A DNA stretch of 64,000 bases from contig JAJRVM010000379.1 in NCBI GenBank assembly GCA_024277285.1, forward strand, positions 5,628 to 69,627, written 5' to 3'. The notes below the pieces were generated by a model. The model had not been told where the DNA came from and made no database searches. It saw only the letters and a program-made list of their open reading frames with translations. This document shows positions 1 through 9,236 of this stretch, piece after piece; positions within the stretch are counted from its first letter, which is position 1; each line of letters starts with the position of its first letter. Origin of the DNA: Planctomycetota bacterium. GTDB taxonomy: Bacteria > Planctomycetota > Planctomycetia > Pirellulales > Pirellulaceae. The position numbers and the translations under genes were made by a program.

Positions 1-2
1 CC

Positions 3-737
3 GTACTGCATCACAACACCAGCCATCCGACGATCTTTTACGCAGCGGGCGTCTATTCGGCCGACTATCCGGGCGAAGCTCGCAAGATCCTTCGCGCTGA
101 ATTGGGCATCGTCCCCGTGTTGTACTTTAACGGCGCTCAAGGGGATATCGCGATCGATGACATGCTCCACCGCCGCAACGAATCACGCGATGCGAAGCTG
201 CAGCGGATCGCGGGAATGCTGGCCAACGAAACGCTGCGTTTGTATCAGGACGTCGTCTACCACGAGCATCCGATGCTTGCCCACGCGTATGAAGATCTGA
301 AGGTCTCAGTCCGCTTGCCCAAGCCCGAGCGGTTGGTTTCGGCCCGAAAAGTATTGGCCGGCATCGATGCGGGTGCGAAAACTCGCGGCATGCAGATGAT
401 CATGGCTTTTGGAGCGGTGAAGCTGCAAGATACGTATGGCAAGAACCCCGTCGATACGTTACCCGTCCATGGGATCCGCATCGGAGACGTAGCGTTGGTA
501 ACGCAGCCCTGTGAGCTGTTTTGCCAGTTCGGACTGGACATTAAGCGCCGTAGCCCCGCACCGTTGACCGCGGTGATCGGGCTTGCGGATGGCTATTGTG
601 GCTATTGCCCAACGATTTACGGTGTGCTTGGCGGTGGCTATTCGGGGCAACCGATTTACTGGACACGATTGGAACCCAACGCCGGCTACCTGATTGTCGA
701 GAGTGCCGGGCGACTCCTGAATCGCATCTGGCGCTGA
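3..737 (+). CDS. Neutral/alkaline ceramidase-like protein, C-terminal part (cut by window start)
   Basis: The frame is open to the first bases of the window, so the true start lies upstream; an in-frame TTG at 102 is not a credible start because the coding frame continues before it (HHNTSHPTIF). The visible part has the conserved YFNGAQGDI segment and then GIRIGDVALVTQPCE and GLADGYCGYCPT, which match the C-terminal half of the catalytic domain of neutral/alkaline non-lysosomal ceramidase-like proteins. In that family the enzyme is a secreted zinc amidase; planctomycete members are of unknown substrate, so ceramide cleavage is not established. The protein ends with a short helix (LIVESAGRLLNRIW) and lacks the family's C-terminal Ig-like domain. 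It converges on the gene at 744, with only six bases between the two stop codons. Family assignment is fairly sure, substrate unknown. Confidence 0.75.
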   Translation, partial: VLHHNTSHPTIFYAAGVYSADYPGEARKILRAELGIVPVLYFNGAQGDIAIDDMLHRRNESRDAKLQRIAGMLANETLRLYQDVVYHEHPMLAHAYEDLKVSVRLPKPERLVSARKVLAGIDAGAKTRGMQMIMAFGAVKLQDTYGKNPVDTLPVHGIRIGDVALVTQPCELFCQFGLDIKRRSPAPLTAVIGLADGYCGYCPTIYGVLGGGYSGQPIYWTRLEPNAGYLIVESAGRLLNRIWR

Positions 738-743
738 GCGCGG

Positions 744-1406
744 CTATTGCTCTTCGATTTGACGGACGATCTGCACGACTTGGTCGCGCACGTTGTCCAG
801 GTTGGGATTCAATCGCAATGCGCGACGCAGGCTTTCGAGCGCGGCAACGGGGTCGTTCTGCCGCGTGTAGGCAGTCCCCATGGCCGTGGCCGCCACGAAG
901 TGATAGGGATTCAATTCGAGAGTCTGTTTCCAGTCCAGCAGCGCTCGGGGCAAATCCTCCAACTGGAACCGAGCGGCACCGCGCTGGTACCACGCCTCGG
1001 CGAACCAGGACGCTTCGTCGATCAACAGTGAGGCCTTTTCGATCGCATCGCGACTGCGTCGCGCCGCGTTCAACCGGATCGTATCACTCAACCGTCGACG
1101 CTGGCTTGAATCTCCGTCGCGGTTCCACACGCGTCGACACGCCTTGCCGGCCAGCACACGCACCATACGGTCCTCGTCTTGCAACGCCATGCAAACGGTA
1201 TGGTTAACTACATAGTCACCGATGAACCCCAGTGCCAACACGGCCGCCTGCCGCATTTCACAAGCTTCGTGCACCGCCAGACGCTCCAACGTACCGGATC
1301 CGTAGTGGCTCGATACCGCGAAAACGAAACGCACGGTATCGTGGTTCTGCTGGAAACGCCGGTACAGATCCAATAGAATCGGCTCTCGTGGCTTGAAGTT
1401 GCTCAT
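744..1406 (-). CDS. HEAT-like/TPR repeat protein
   Basis: About 220 residues. Residues 45-100 read like a degenerate HEAT repeat pair (RQAAVLALGFIGDYVVN, then LQDEDRMVRVLAGKACRRVW). Residues 130-210 hold two TPR units (EAWYQRGAARFQLEDLPRAL and ATAMGTAYTRQNDPVAALES) with the usual A/G/Y/A pattern. Such proteins are scaffolds for protein-protein contact; no catalytic motif is visible. There is no signal peptide from the chosen ATG at 1406, which has GGAG just upstream; the frame also allows a start at 1457, adding 17 residues that look non-conserved. A partner cannot be named from context: the neighbours are secreted hydrolases, while this protein appears cytoplasmic. Confidence 0.65.
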   Translation of the reverse strand: MSNFKPREPILLDLYRRFQQNHDTVRFVFAVSSHYGSGTLERLAVHEACEMRQAAVLALGFIGDYVVNHTVCMALQDEDRMVRVLAGKACRRVWNRDGDSSQRRRLSDTIRLNAARRSRDAIEKASLLIDEASWFAEAWYQRGAARFQLEDLPRALLDWKQTLELNPYHFVAATAMGTAYTRQNDPVAALESLRRALRLNPNLDNVRDQVVQIVRQIEEQ

Positions 1407-1587
1407 AGACTCCAGTGTAATTGCTGTCGGGCCGAAGAGCGAGCAAATCATCGCCACTCTAGGACAAAAAACGAGCTCCGCAACTTGGGCCGGTGGGCCC
1501 CGCAGCGCGTGCGAAAAGTCGCGTCCCCCAACGACTTAACGCCAACAAAAGAACGATTTACTCTGCGTTCAACGAAGAGGACCAACG

Positions 1588-3669
1588 ATGCACCGCAGCA
1601 CGACACACAACCATTCGTCGACTCTGGCAACGACGGTCTTGACCGTCACACTCATGATCGCCGCGGCGATGGTAGCACAACATTCACTTGCATCCTACAC
1701 ATTTCCCGGCAAGCAGTGGGAAGAAGCGACACCTGAATCGCAAGGAGTTGATTCAAAGCGACTGCAAGCCGCCATCAACTATCTTGAACGACACGCGCCG
1801 CGCGATGGCGTAAAACGGATGGTCCTCGGTCGTTTGAGCTTGGACGAAGTGCGAAAGAACGGCGGGTTTCCAGTCGAGAACGAAACCTACAGCAAGTTTT
1901 GCAAACGCGCCGGCGCTGCGATTCGCTCACCCGCAGTCGAAGGTGCTCACCGCGTGTGGCACCCTCTGACCGTCACTTTTCGCGGTCCCGAGGCCAATGA
2001 GACGGACAACCACCCGAACCCGTTTCTCGATTACCGCTTGCAAGTCACATTGACCGGCCCGTCCGGCCAAACCTACAACGTGCCTGGGTTCTTCGACGGT
2101 GATGGGCTCGGCGGCGCAGATGGCGACGTTTGGCGAATCCGCTTCACACCCGACGAAGCAGGGCGTTGGACATTCACGGCGGCGTTTCGAACCGGACCGG
2201 CAATCGCCACGGAACTTGACCCGAACGCCGGCAAGCCGGTCGCGTTCAATGGGCAAGCCGATACGTTTGATATCCAACCTCGTGACCCAGCCGCACCCGG
2301 CTATCTGAAATGGGGCCGGTTGGAGTATGTCGGCAAGTACTATCTGAAGTTCAAGGACGGGCCGTATTGGATCCGTGGCGGCACCGATAGCCCGGAGAAT
2401 CTTCTTGCCTATGCCGGATTCGATGACACAAAGCCAAGTCATCCGTTTGCCGATCACAAAGCCGACTGGCGCCCCGGTGACCCTGATTGGAATGACGGCC
2501 GCGGTCGAGCGATCATCGGTACGCTGAACTACCTGGCCAAGAAGCATGTCAACAGTATCTATTTCCTGACAATGAACGTCGGGGGCGATGGCAACGATGT
2601 CTGGCCATGGAGCCATATCGCGCATCCCACGGGCGGTCCCAAGAACGATAACCTGCATTTCGACATCAGCAAACTGCGGCAATGGAATACCATGTTCGAA
2701 CACGCACAGCGCGGCGGTATCTTCCTGCACTTTGTGCTCAACGAAGCCGAAGAAGCTAACAAGCGCGAACTCGACAATGGCGAATTAGGCACGGAACGAA
2801 AACTCTACTATCGCGAACTGATCGCCCGATTCGGTCACCACTTGGCACTGCAGTGGAACCTGTGCGAAGAGTACAACATCGTGTTCGATCTCGGCCCAGA
2901 ACGCGTGCGTGCGTTCGCCGACTATGTTCAAGCCGTTGACCCTTACGATCATCCGATCACGGTCCATAGTGCCGGTGATCCGCTCAAAGCATTGCAATTC
3001 ACCTTCGGCGACAAACGCTTCAGCATGACGTCGGTCCAACTGGGCCAGAAGCGGATCGATACACTAACCGAACAGATTCGCCAGGCAACAGACAAGGCCG
3101 GACGGCCACTGCCGGTATCGATGGACGAGTTTACGATCGACAAGGGACAAAACCAGGGATGGGAACCGGTCGACGACGCGCGAAGATGGCGCATGGAAAA
3201 ACTGTGGCCCACCTACCTTTCCGGTGGAAACATCGAATTCATCCTCGGCGGCCTGCTCAGTGCGGACAGCTTCAAGACACCTGAGCGAGACAAGCTATGG
3301 GATTATGTCTGGTACGCGCGCCGTTTCTTGCAAGACCTGCCGTTCTGGGAGATGGATCCGGCCGATGCCTTGCTCAGCGGTGCAGCCAGTATCGACGTCA
3401 CACAGAACCGCGGCCGTATCAAGTACCAAATGGGCGCCCAGGTTTTCGCGAAGCTTGGTTCGGTTTATGCGATCTATCTGCCAACCGCCAGTCAGACCGG
3501 AGAGATCGATCTCTCCCACGCAAAGCAATCACTGACACTCCGTTGGTATAACCCGCGAACGGGACAATTTGAAGGCAAACCGACCACGGTACCACCCAAA
3601 CGCGACGTGCCACTCGGTCCACCACCATCGGACACCCAACTGGATTGGGCTGTTCTGATCAGGCACTGA
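1588..3669 (+). CDS. DUF5060-domain glycoside hydrolase (apiosidase-like TIM barrel) with a chimeric N-terminus
   Basis: 693 residues; GAGG seven bases before the ATG fixes the start. Residues 1-36 are a signal peptide. Residues about 38-80 (FPGKQWEEATPESQGVDS) resemble the start of the mature part of secreted beta-lactamase-family serine hydrolases, but the catalytic SxxK part is absent. Residues about 118-230 are a DUF5060 domain (VWHPLTVTFRGP, VPGFFDGDG, WRIRFTPDEAGRWTF). About 240-600 is a GH140/DUF4038-like barrel; E in QWNLCEEYN and E in VSMDEF are the likely acid/base and nucleophile. A small C-terminal beta domain follows (QSLTLRWYNPRTGQFEG). The family acts on plant or algal polysaccharide side chains outside the cell; the substrate here is unknown. 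It stands alone, convergent with the esterase gene downstream. Confidence 0.8.
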   Translation: MHRSTTHNHSSTLATTVLTVTLMIAAAMVAQHSLASYTFPGKQWEEATPESQGVDSKRLQAAINYLERHAPRDGVKRMVLGRLSLDEVRKNGGFPVENETYSKFCKRAGAAIRSPAVEGAHRVWHPLTVTFRGPEANETDNHPNPFLDYRLQVTLTGPSGQTYNVPGFFDGDGLGGADGDVWRIRFTPDEAGRWTFTAAFRTGPAIATELDPNAGKPVAFNGQADTFDIQPRDPAAPGYLKWGRLEYVGKYYLKFKDGPYWIRGGTDSPENLLAYAGFDDTKPSHPFADHKADWRPGDPDWNDGRGRAIIGTLNYLAKKHVNSIYFLTMNVGGDGNDVWPWSHIAHPTGGPKNDNLHFDISKLRQWNTMFEHAQRGGIFLHFVLNEAEEANKRELDNGELGTERKLYYRELIARFGHHLALQWNLCEEYNIVFDLGPERVRAFADYVQAVDPYDHPITVHSAGDPLKALQFTFGDKRFSMTSVQLGQKRIDTLTEQIRQATDKAGRPLPVSMDEFTIDKGQNQGWEPVDDARRWRMEKLWPTYLSGGNIEFILGGLLSADSFKTPERDKLWDYVWYARRFLQDLPFWEMDPADALLSGAASIDVTQNRGRIKYQMGAQVFAKLGSVYAIYLPTASQTGEIDLSHAKQSLTLRWYNPRTGQFEGKPTTVPPKRDVPLGPPPSDTQLDWAVLIRH

Positions 3670-3761
3670 CTCTTCTAACACGTGATCGTTCACCGCGTAC
3701 CGATGCGATCTCGCCGTAGAGTGGATTGGTGATGATCGAGGCCGTGCAGACAGGACGCGGT

Positions 3762-3812
3762 TCTCTCCCACTCTCCCACTCTCTCCCTCTCCCACTCTCC
3801 CACTCTCCCCCT
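3762..3812. repeat. CT-rich simple tract between convergent genes
   Basis: Pyrimidine-rich tandem CTCTCCCA / CTCTCCCT units between the stop codons of the glycoside hydrolase and the esterase. It encodes nothing and has no clear hairpin; it may be a simple-sequence expansion. Confidence 0.7.
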
Positions 3813-5454
3813 AACGCACGACGGGCAAGATCAGGGCACTCGGCGTGGCCGAGCCACAATGGACCGAATTCACCGCAGGTCGCAAATCGTCGTTCGTCGG
3901 AAAATCGTCACCCGAGTTGGGGTTCTTCTCGAAGCGCGGGTAGTTACTGCTGGAGATATGCAAACCGATACGATGCCCACGATTGAAAACAATGCTGATC
4001 GACCATAAGTCGACTTCAAGCTCACCCGACTCTCCCACCGGCAGCAATGAAGGTTTTTCGAGGCTGTCGCGCAGCTTGACACGCTGAATCGAATCCAACA
4101 ACAGGATCTCACGCCCGTCCGGATAGATGTCGATCAGCTTCGCTGTGAAATCCGTATCAGGCGCATCACTCGATACAAACAGCCGCACTTTGACGCGCCC
4201 CGTAACTTCCAACGGCTCGTTCAACACCGGCGTCGCATACTTCAGCACATCGGGGCGACCGCTAACTTTGCGTTGATCGAATGGCCCGGCCGGCAGTGCA
4301 AGATTCGCACCGCCATGGGTTGGGCAGGGATCGCTTGGCGAGTAGGTAAACTGCCGAACGCCGGACGTCGCTGTGGGCTTGGTTCGGTCCAACTGACCAT
4401 CCTTGCCCAAAAAGAAGGGCGTCGCTTGCGTGGCGACCGGGGGCCATCGATCAGCGGTGCGCCACTGATTGCCCGGTGCGCTCGGATCGTCAACATCGCC
4501 CAGCGTATAGTAGTGTACCGCCGCCCGGTCGCCGCTCTCTTTCTGATCGCTCAACAGATAGTGGTGATAGAGCCGGTTTTGAAGCGATTCGACGTCGAAG
4601 CCATAGTTCTTTGGCAGTTCCAAGTCGCCGAGTTTGCGTGGCCCGTGGTGGGTCCCATGCGCCCAAGGACCGATGACCAATACTTGATTACCGCGTGCCC
4701 CCTTTGCCCCTCGCTGCTGCCGCGACACGAAATTATTGATCGTACCCTGCTGAAAAATATCCCACCAACCGCCAACGTGCAGCGCCGGCGCGGATACATG
4801 TGATGCGCGTGATGACGTGTCCATGCTATGCCAAAACGCATCCATATAGGGATGACTTTGCCAAAGCCCAATGACATTCTCGCGCCCTTGGTTCTTCAAC
4901 CAGGGTTCACAAAGTCCCTTGCGCCACACGCCACCTTGATACACTAACTCGCCATAGAACGTCGAGGCCGCCACTCCGACCGATTGAAAATCGACCGGCG
5001 CACCAGCCGCGGCCATCCAGATCTGCGTAATACCCAATGCCGATCCACCCCATGTGCCAATTTTGCCATTGCACCATGATTGACGGCGCACCCAGCTGAT
5101 CGTATCGACACCGTCCTGCATCAACATCCAACCGTCGTCGGCAAATACGCGATCGCGTCCTTCGCTGTCGCCACGGCCGCGCGTATCCTGAACTACGAAG
5201 ACAAACCCCTGTGATGTGAACGGCATCGCAAACCCCTCGCCACCACGCCCGTAAACGCTGCGTGCGACCACGGCCGGTACCGGCCCCTTCACGTCGGGCA
5301 AGTAAACGTCCGTGGCCAACTTTGTGCCATCGCGCATCGGCACCATGATCTTGCGTAACACCTCGCCCGCCGATACGGCGCGCACATTGGCAACACTGAC
5401 CACCATGATGATGGCAATTAATCGAGGCAATAACGAACCGGATGGTGATTTCAT
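3811..5454 (-). CDS. CocE/NonD family hydrolase (peptidase S15-like), secreted
   Basis: 547 residues with a signal peptide (hydrophobic core LIAIIMVVSVANV, cut near VSAG). AGGGG eight bases upstream supports the ATG at 5454. The N-terminal alpha/beta-hydrolase domain has VPMRDGTKLATDVYLP, the oxyanion region YGRGGEGF, DTRGRGDSEG, and GTWGGSALG containing the nucleophilic serine. WDIF follows, and GPWAHGTHHG carries the probable catalytic histidine. From about residue 330 onward lies the jelly-roll C-terminal domain of Xaa-Pro dipeptidyl peptidases (LEVTGRVKVRLFVSSDAPDTDF). Members hydrolyse esters or acyl groups (for example cocaine esterase, glutaryl acylase); the natural substrate here is unknown. 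Family certain, specificity not. Confidence 0.9.
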   Translation of the reverse strand: MKSPSGSLLPRLIAIIMVVSVANVRAVSAGEVLRKIMVPMRDGTKLATDVYLPDVKGPVPAVVARSVYGRGGEGFAMPFTSQGFVFVVQDTRGRGDSEGRDRVFADDGWMLMQDGVDTISWVRRQSWCNGKIGTWGGSALGITQIWMAAAGAPVDFQSVGVAASTFYGELVYQGGVWRKGLCEPWLKNQGRENVIGLWQSHPYMDAFWHSMDTSSRASHVSAPALHVGGWWDIFQQGTINNFVSRQQRGAKGARGNQVLVIGPWAHGTHHGPRKLGDLELPKNYGFDVESLQNRLYHHYLLSDQKESGDRAAVHYYTLGDVDDPSAPGNQWRTADRWPPVATQATPFFLGKDGQLDRTKPTATSGVRQFTYSPSDPCPTHGGANLALPAGPFDQRKVSGRPDVLKYATPVLNEPLEVTGRVKVRLFVSSDAPDTDFTAKLIDIYPDGREILLLDSIQRVKLRDSLEKPSLLPVGESGELEVDLWSISIVFNRGHRIGLHISSSNYPRFEKNPNSGDDFPTNDDLRPAVNSVHCGSATPSALILPVVR

Positions 5455-5627
5455 TGCGGAATCCCCTTAGGGTGCTTGTTCAGTCGTTGGAGTGGTGCAA
5501 GAGTGTGGCACGGCACTCCGTGCCGTGAAACCCTCCCTACGTGCCGCGCAAATCCCTGGCGATCCGACACCGCCAATATCCAAGGCGGCGTCAGAGAGTT
5601 GCTTCGGTAGATGGCAGTGTCATATCG

Positions 5628-5678
5628 GTGACTGGGTTTTCGTGACTGGGTTTTCGTGACTGGGTTTTCGTGACTGGG
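5628..5678 (+). repeat. 14-bp direct tandem repeat, about 3.6 copies
   Basis: Three exact copies of GTGACTGGGTTTTC (5628-5641, 5642-5655, 5656-5669) followed by a partial fourth copy, in the divergent promoter region. The copies are contiguous, so this is not a CRISPR array. It could be an expansion or a direct-repeat regulator site; the former is likelier. Confidence 0.85.
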
Positions 5679-5746
5679 ATCGAATAGATAGTTACTTGGT
5701 CGCGCGAACGCCGCGGAGCGGCGTACCACACTGCGTCCGCCAAGGG

Positions 5747-5752
5747 TATAAT
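5747..5752 (+). promoter_or_regulatory. Possible -10 box for the GH71/99-like gene
   Basis: TATAAT 33 bases before the ATG at 5785, in the context GGGTATAAT. No good -35 box sits 17 bp upstream; instead the arm of the dyad repeat 5703-5734 covers that position. The same GGGTATAAT string occurs at 62041-62048. Confidence 0.35.
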
Positions 5753-5784
5753 AGCAGTTTATCAAATAGCGAGCATCAACAACT

Positions 5785-7605
5785 ATGAACTACCGAAAAC
5801 CGGTTCGACAAACAGTGTGTGCAATGGTAGGCACCGCGTGCGTGCTGTTGATCCTCTCCAACGTGGCCCGTGGCAAGGAAAAGTATTCAGGCAAGCCCTA
5901 TCTTGATGGTGATCTCCGTGTGGATACCTGGGTCGCAGCCGATGGGGCAGGAAGAACGTTACCGGGGATCGCGGAAACCGGACCGGCAAAAAAAGACAAA
6001 TGGGTCGGCATCTTCTACTGGACCTGGCATGTACCACGCGGTACCGGCGGGCCAAAGGACAACACAAAACTGTTGGCCGCTGCCAAGGATGGCAAAGTCG
6101 ACTGGCCCAACAACCGGTGTCCACACCATTGGGGTGAACCGGAATTGGGATACTATATGATGACCGATCCGTTCGTGATCCGGAAGCATGCGAGCATGCT
6201 CGTTGACGCGGGGATAGACGTCGTATTTTTCGACACGACCAATCCGCCTTTCACATGGAAAAACGAATACCAGACGCTATGCCGCACATACGCCGCAATG
6301 CGCGCGGAAGGCAATAAGACACCTTCGATCTGCTTCATCTGTCCCTTCCACGATCCCAACGCAGTTCTGCAGCGTGTCTGGAACGACCTGTACCAACCCG
6401 GTCACTGGAGTGACCTTTGGTTCTGCTGGGACGGCAAACCATTGATCCTGGCCAACAAGGATTTCGTGAAAGACGAGACAATACGTCAGTTCTTCACGTT
6501 TCGCCGCCCCATGCCCGACTACTGGAAAGGCCCCAGCGGCCCCGAGCAATGGAGCTGGCTGGAAGTGCATCCGCAACACGTGTTCCGCAACAGCGACGGC
6601 GAACCGGAGCAGATGAGTGTGGGTGTGGCGCAGAATGCGCTGCCTAACCAACCTGGCCCAGCCGCCATGTCCGTCCGGCGCGGGGCCATGGGTCGAAGCT
6701 GGCACAACGGCGCCAAAGACCCAGACCCCGATTCAGTGAACTTGGGGCCTAACTTCGAGGAGCAGTGGCGCCGAGCGCTGGAAGTCGATCCAAAGTTTAT
6801 CTTTGTCACCGGCTGGAACGAATGGGTTGCCGGCCGCTACACGAAATGGAGCACTTTCACCGATCGGGACGCATACTATCCCGGTGGATTGTTTGTCGAT
6901 CAATACAATCACCAGTACAGCCGGGACTGTGAACCAATGAAGGGCGGGCACACCGATAACTACTACTATCAACTGGCAAGTTGGGTACGACGCTTCAAGG
7001 GCGTTCGACCGTTGCCTGCCGCCGATGGCCCCTCGACGATCGCCATCGACGGGCAGTTCGCGGACTGGAAAGCGGTGGACCCGGAGTTCCGTGACACGAT
7101 CGGCGACGTCGTCCATCGTGACCATCGCGGGTACGGCGACCTGATTTACAAGAACACCACGGGCCGCAACGACTTCGTCATCTGCAAAGCGGCGTATGAT
7201 GCTAAACACGTTTACTTTTTTGCCCAAACACGCAGCGTCATTACGCCACATACCGACCCCATGTGGATGCTCCTGTTGCTCGATACCGATCAAGACACAA
7301 CCACCGGCTGGATGGGCTATGATCTGATTGTCAACCAGCAAGTCATTGACGATGGCACAACTACGGTGAAGCGTTGGCGCAACGGCACCTGGCAGATACT
7401 CGGCAACGCGACGTATCGAGTCGACGGCAACGGCTTGGAGTTGGCAGTGCCGCGCGAACTGGTTGGACAAGGCGAAGGACCGCCAAGCTTCGATTTCCAC
7501 TGGGCCGACAACATTGAACGTTTCGCTGGGGTTGAACAACTGGGAGTCATTGGCGACAGTGCGCCCAACCGGCGTTGGAACTATCGCTTCAAAGTGGTGA
7601 AGTAG
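5785..7605 (+). CDS. Secreted GH71/GH99-like glycoside hydrolase with C-terminal sugar-binding-like domain
   Basis: 606 residues. A signal peptide ends near residue 30 (VCAMVGTACVLLILSNVARG). Residues about 70-410 form a barrel of the GH71/GH99-like type: GIFYWTWHVP, the segment around DAGIDVVFFDTTNPP, and FVTGWNEWVAGRY, whose Glu is the usual end-of-strand acidic residue. From about 425 to the end is a beta-sandwich (IDGQFADWKAVDPEFRDTIG) like the CBM9/DOMON-type domains often fused to such enzymes. Related families cleave alpha-mannans and alpha-glucans; the substrate here cannot be told. There is no strong Shine-Dalgarno before 5785, but the signal peptide fits this start. The nearest gene downstream is 210 bp away and unrelated. 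Confidence 0.75.
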   Translation: MNYRKPVRQTVCAMVGTACVLLILSNVARGKEKYSGKPYLDGDLRVDTWVAADGAGRTLPGIAETGPAKKDKWVGIFYWTWHVPRGTGGPKDNTKLLAAAKDGKVDWPNNRCPHHWGEPELGYYMMTDPFVIRKHASMLVDAGIDVVFFDTTNPPFTWKNEYQTLCRTYAAMRAEGNKTPSICFICPFHDPNAVLQRVWNDLYQPGHWSDLWFCWDGKPLILANKDFVKDETIRQFFTFRRPMPDYWKGPSGPEQWSWLEVHPQHVFRNSDGEPEQMSVGVAQNALPNQPGPAAMSVRRGAMGRSWHNGAKDPDPDSVNLGPNFEEQWRRALEVDPKFIFVTGWNEWVAGRYTKWSTFTDRDAYYPGGLFVDQYNHQYSRDCEPMKGGHTDNYYYQLASWVRRFKGVRPLPAADGPSTIAIDGQFADWKAVDPEFRDTIGDVVHRDHRGYGDLIYKNTTGRNDFVICKAAYDAKHVYFFAQTRSVITPHTDPMWMLLLLDTDQDTTTGWMGYDLIVNQQVIDDGTTTVKRWRNGTWQILGNATYRVDGNGLELAVPRELVGQGEGPPSFDFHWADNIERFAGVEQLGVIGDSAPNRRWNYRFKVVK

Positions 7606-7817
7606 TACGCCAACTCGCAATGCGAACAACACGGGCTCCGCTCGCGCTGGGCGTTCTATGCAAATGGCCGCGTCCGTGCGCGCGTTCAGGAAAGTGCCGG
7701 CCCCGGCTCTCGTTGCTCCTCCCCTTTCTCCGGTCTGAAAATTCGTTATGTTCAGGGTGGACGCAGTGAGTCGGCTCAATCAGGCTACGCCCAACCGGTG
7801 CCGCAGGTTAGCAGAAT

Positions 7818-9236
7818 ATGACCCAGAGCGAGAACCTCAAGCAGGACATCACCACACCAAAACGCGGCTTCGACTTACTCCAACTCGGTTGGGTTCGCGG
7901 CATCATGCTCTCGCCGCTGTTCCCGTACGCCCTTCAGGCGGTGTTGCTGGCGTTCTTCCTCGGGCTGGCGATCTTTGGATGGCAACTTTTTGCACCCGAA
8001 GGCGTGTCAAGCAAACAATATGCCAAGACCAACGTCGTCAATCTGTTGATATGGGCACTCTGGTGGCCGATCATGATCTGGGTTGCCGTCTTGTTCGGTC
8101 GGTTGTGGTGCAGCATTTGCCCACTGGAATTAGTGGCGAATATTACCGAGCGAGTCGGGCGGCGGTTGGGCGTGCGACAACTGGTATTGCGACGATGGCT
8201 GCAAGCAGGTGTTTTGATCCTGGTTTTCTACGCGGTCATCCAGATGCTGGTCGCCGGTATCGAATTGCATCGCGTCCCCGCGTACACGTCGATCTTTCTT
8301 TGGACCTTGATCGGCATGGCGGCGATCGTCGGGTTCGTATTCAAGGACCGGGCTTTTTGTCGCGGGTTTTGCCCGGTCGGCTTACTGTTGTCGGTCTACG
8401 GACGTGGCAGTATGCTGGCCGTGCGCCCCAAGTCGAGCGCGGCGTGCGCATCGTGCCCCGAAAAGGACTGCACGGAATCCTCCAATCGCGCGCATCTGGA
8501 TCAACGCAGCTGCCCCAGCTTGCTGACCTCGGCGAAGTTGAACGATAACGCCGACTGCCTCGTCTGTGGCCAGTGCATGAAGATTTGCCCCCCTTCCAAC
8601 ATGGGCCTTTATCTGCGTCTTCCCTTCCACGCCGAAGACACGCGCACACCGCTGGCGTCCTGGCCAATAACATTGTTCGTCATGCTCGTATCGGGGTTCG
8701 TCACCTACGAATTGTGCAGTGAATGGAAGGCGGTGCAACACGCTTACCTTTGGGCCCCCCATGCCATTAGCCAGAGTGGCTGGGTCAAGGGGACCTGGAT
8801 GCTGTTCGTCGTTCCCCTTCTCGTCTGGTCCATTCTGGGCGGCATGGTCCTGCTGGCCCGTGGAGCCACGTCGATGGGCGAGGCTTGGCGACGGCTGGCA
8901 ATGCCGCTAGCGGTGATCATTTCAGCCGGTCACATGGCCAAGGGCCTTGCTAAGTTTTCGTCATGGGGTGGGTATCTTCCAGGCGTTTTACGCGACCCGA
9001 AGGGGATCGAAACCGCGCGGGCGATCACTTCCGGTGCCGCATCGAAACCGGCCGCGCTGTTGCCGATCACGGTCGTCTCGATCGTCGGGCTATGCTTGCT
9101 GCTGACCACCGGCTATTTCGCACTGCGCGAGAGCCGCCTGGCTGATCCAACCAACCACAAGAGCCGTGTCGCTCCGCTGCTACTCGTCTGGCTCGCCGCC
9201 ATCACGCTTGTATTCGGATGGGGATTTGCCTCGTAA
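7818..9236 (+). CDS. Polytopic membrane protein with 4Fe-4S clusters (NapH/MauN/RdxA-like)
   Basis: 472 residues with about eight membrane spans (for example ALQAVLLAFFLGLAIFG and LLIWALWWPIMIWVAVLF). The cysteine motifs RLWCSICPLE after span 2 and CRGFCPVG after span 4 are those of the NapH/MauN/CcoG-type membrane ferredoxins. Between spans 4 and 5 lies a soluble loop with CASCPEKDC and CLVCGQCMKICPP, giving ligands for two 4Fe-4S clusters. Such proteins carry electrons across or along the cytoplasmic membrane, for instance in quinol oxidation. No partner reductase or cytochrome is adjacent, so the acceptor is unknown. The first span starts about 30 residues in, after a polar N-terminus; the Shine-Dalgarno is weak. 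Confidence 0.8.
   Translation: MTQSENLKQDITTPKRGFDLLQLGWVRGIMLSPLFPYALQAVLLAFFLGLAIFGWQLFAPEGVSSKQYAKTNVVNLLIWALWWPIMIWVAVLFGRLWCSICPLELVANITERVGRRLGVRQLVLRRWLQAGVLILVFYAVIQMLVAGIELHRVPAYTSIFLWTLIGMAAIVGFVFKDRAFCRGFCPVGLLLSVYGRGSMLAVRPKSSAACASCPEKDCTESSNRAHLDQRSCPSLLTSAKLNDNADCLVCGQCMKICPPSNMGLYLRLPFHAEDTRTPLASWPITLFVMLVSGFVTYELCSEWKAVQHAYLWAPHAISQSGWVKGTWMLFVVPLLVWSILGGMVLLARGATSMGEAWRRLAMPLAVIISAGHMAKGLAKFSSWGGYLPGVLRDPKGIETARAITSGAASKPAALLPITVVSIVGLCLLLTTGYFALRESRLADPTNHKSRVAPLLLVWLAAITLVFGWGFAS

Larger units (their letters stand above)
5455..5784. other. Divergent intergenic region with two dyad repeats and a 14-bp tandem array
   Basis: Non-coding 330 bp between divergent genes. It holds a copy of the GGCACGGAGTGCC-type dyad on the minus strand (5503-5527), a 14-bp tandem array (5628-5678), a second dyad variant (5703-5734) and a possible -10 box (5747-5752). 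Confidence 0.7.

Noticed and set aside
541..1207. Open frames overlapping the first ceramidase-like gene and the TPR gene
   Set aside because: Arg-rich shadow frames of genes with clear family motifs.
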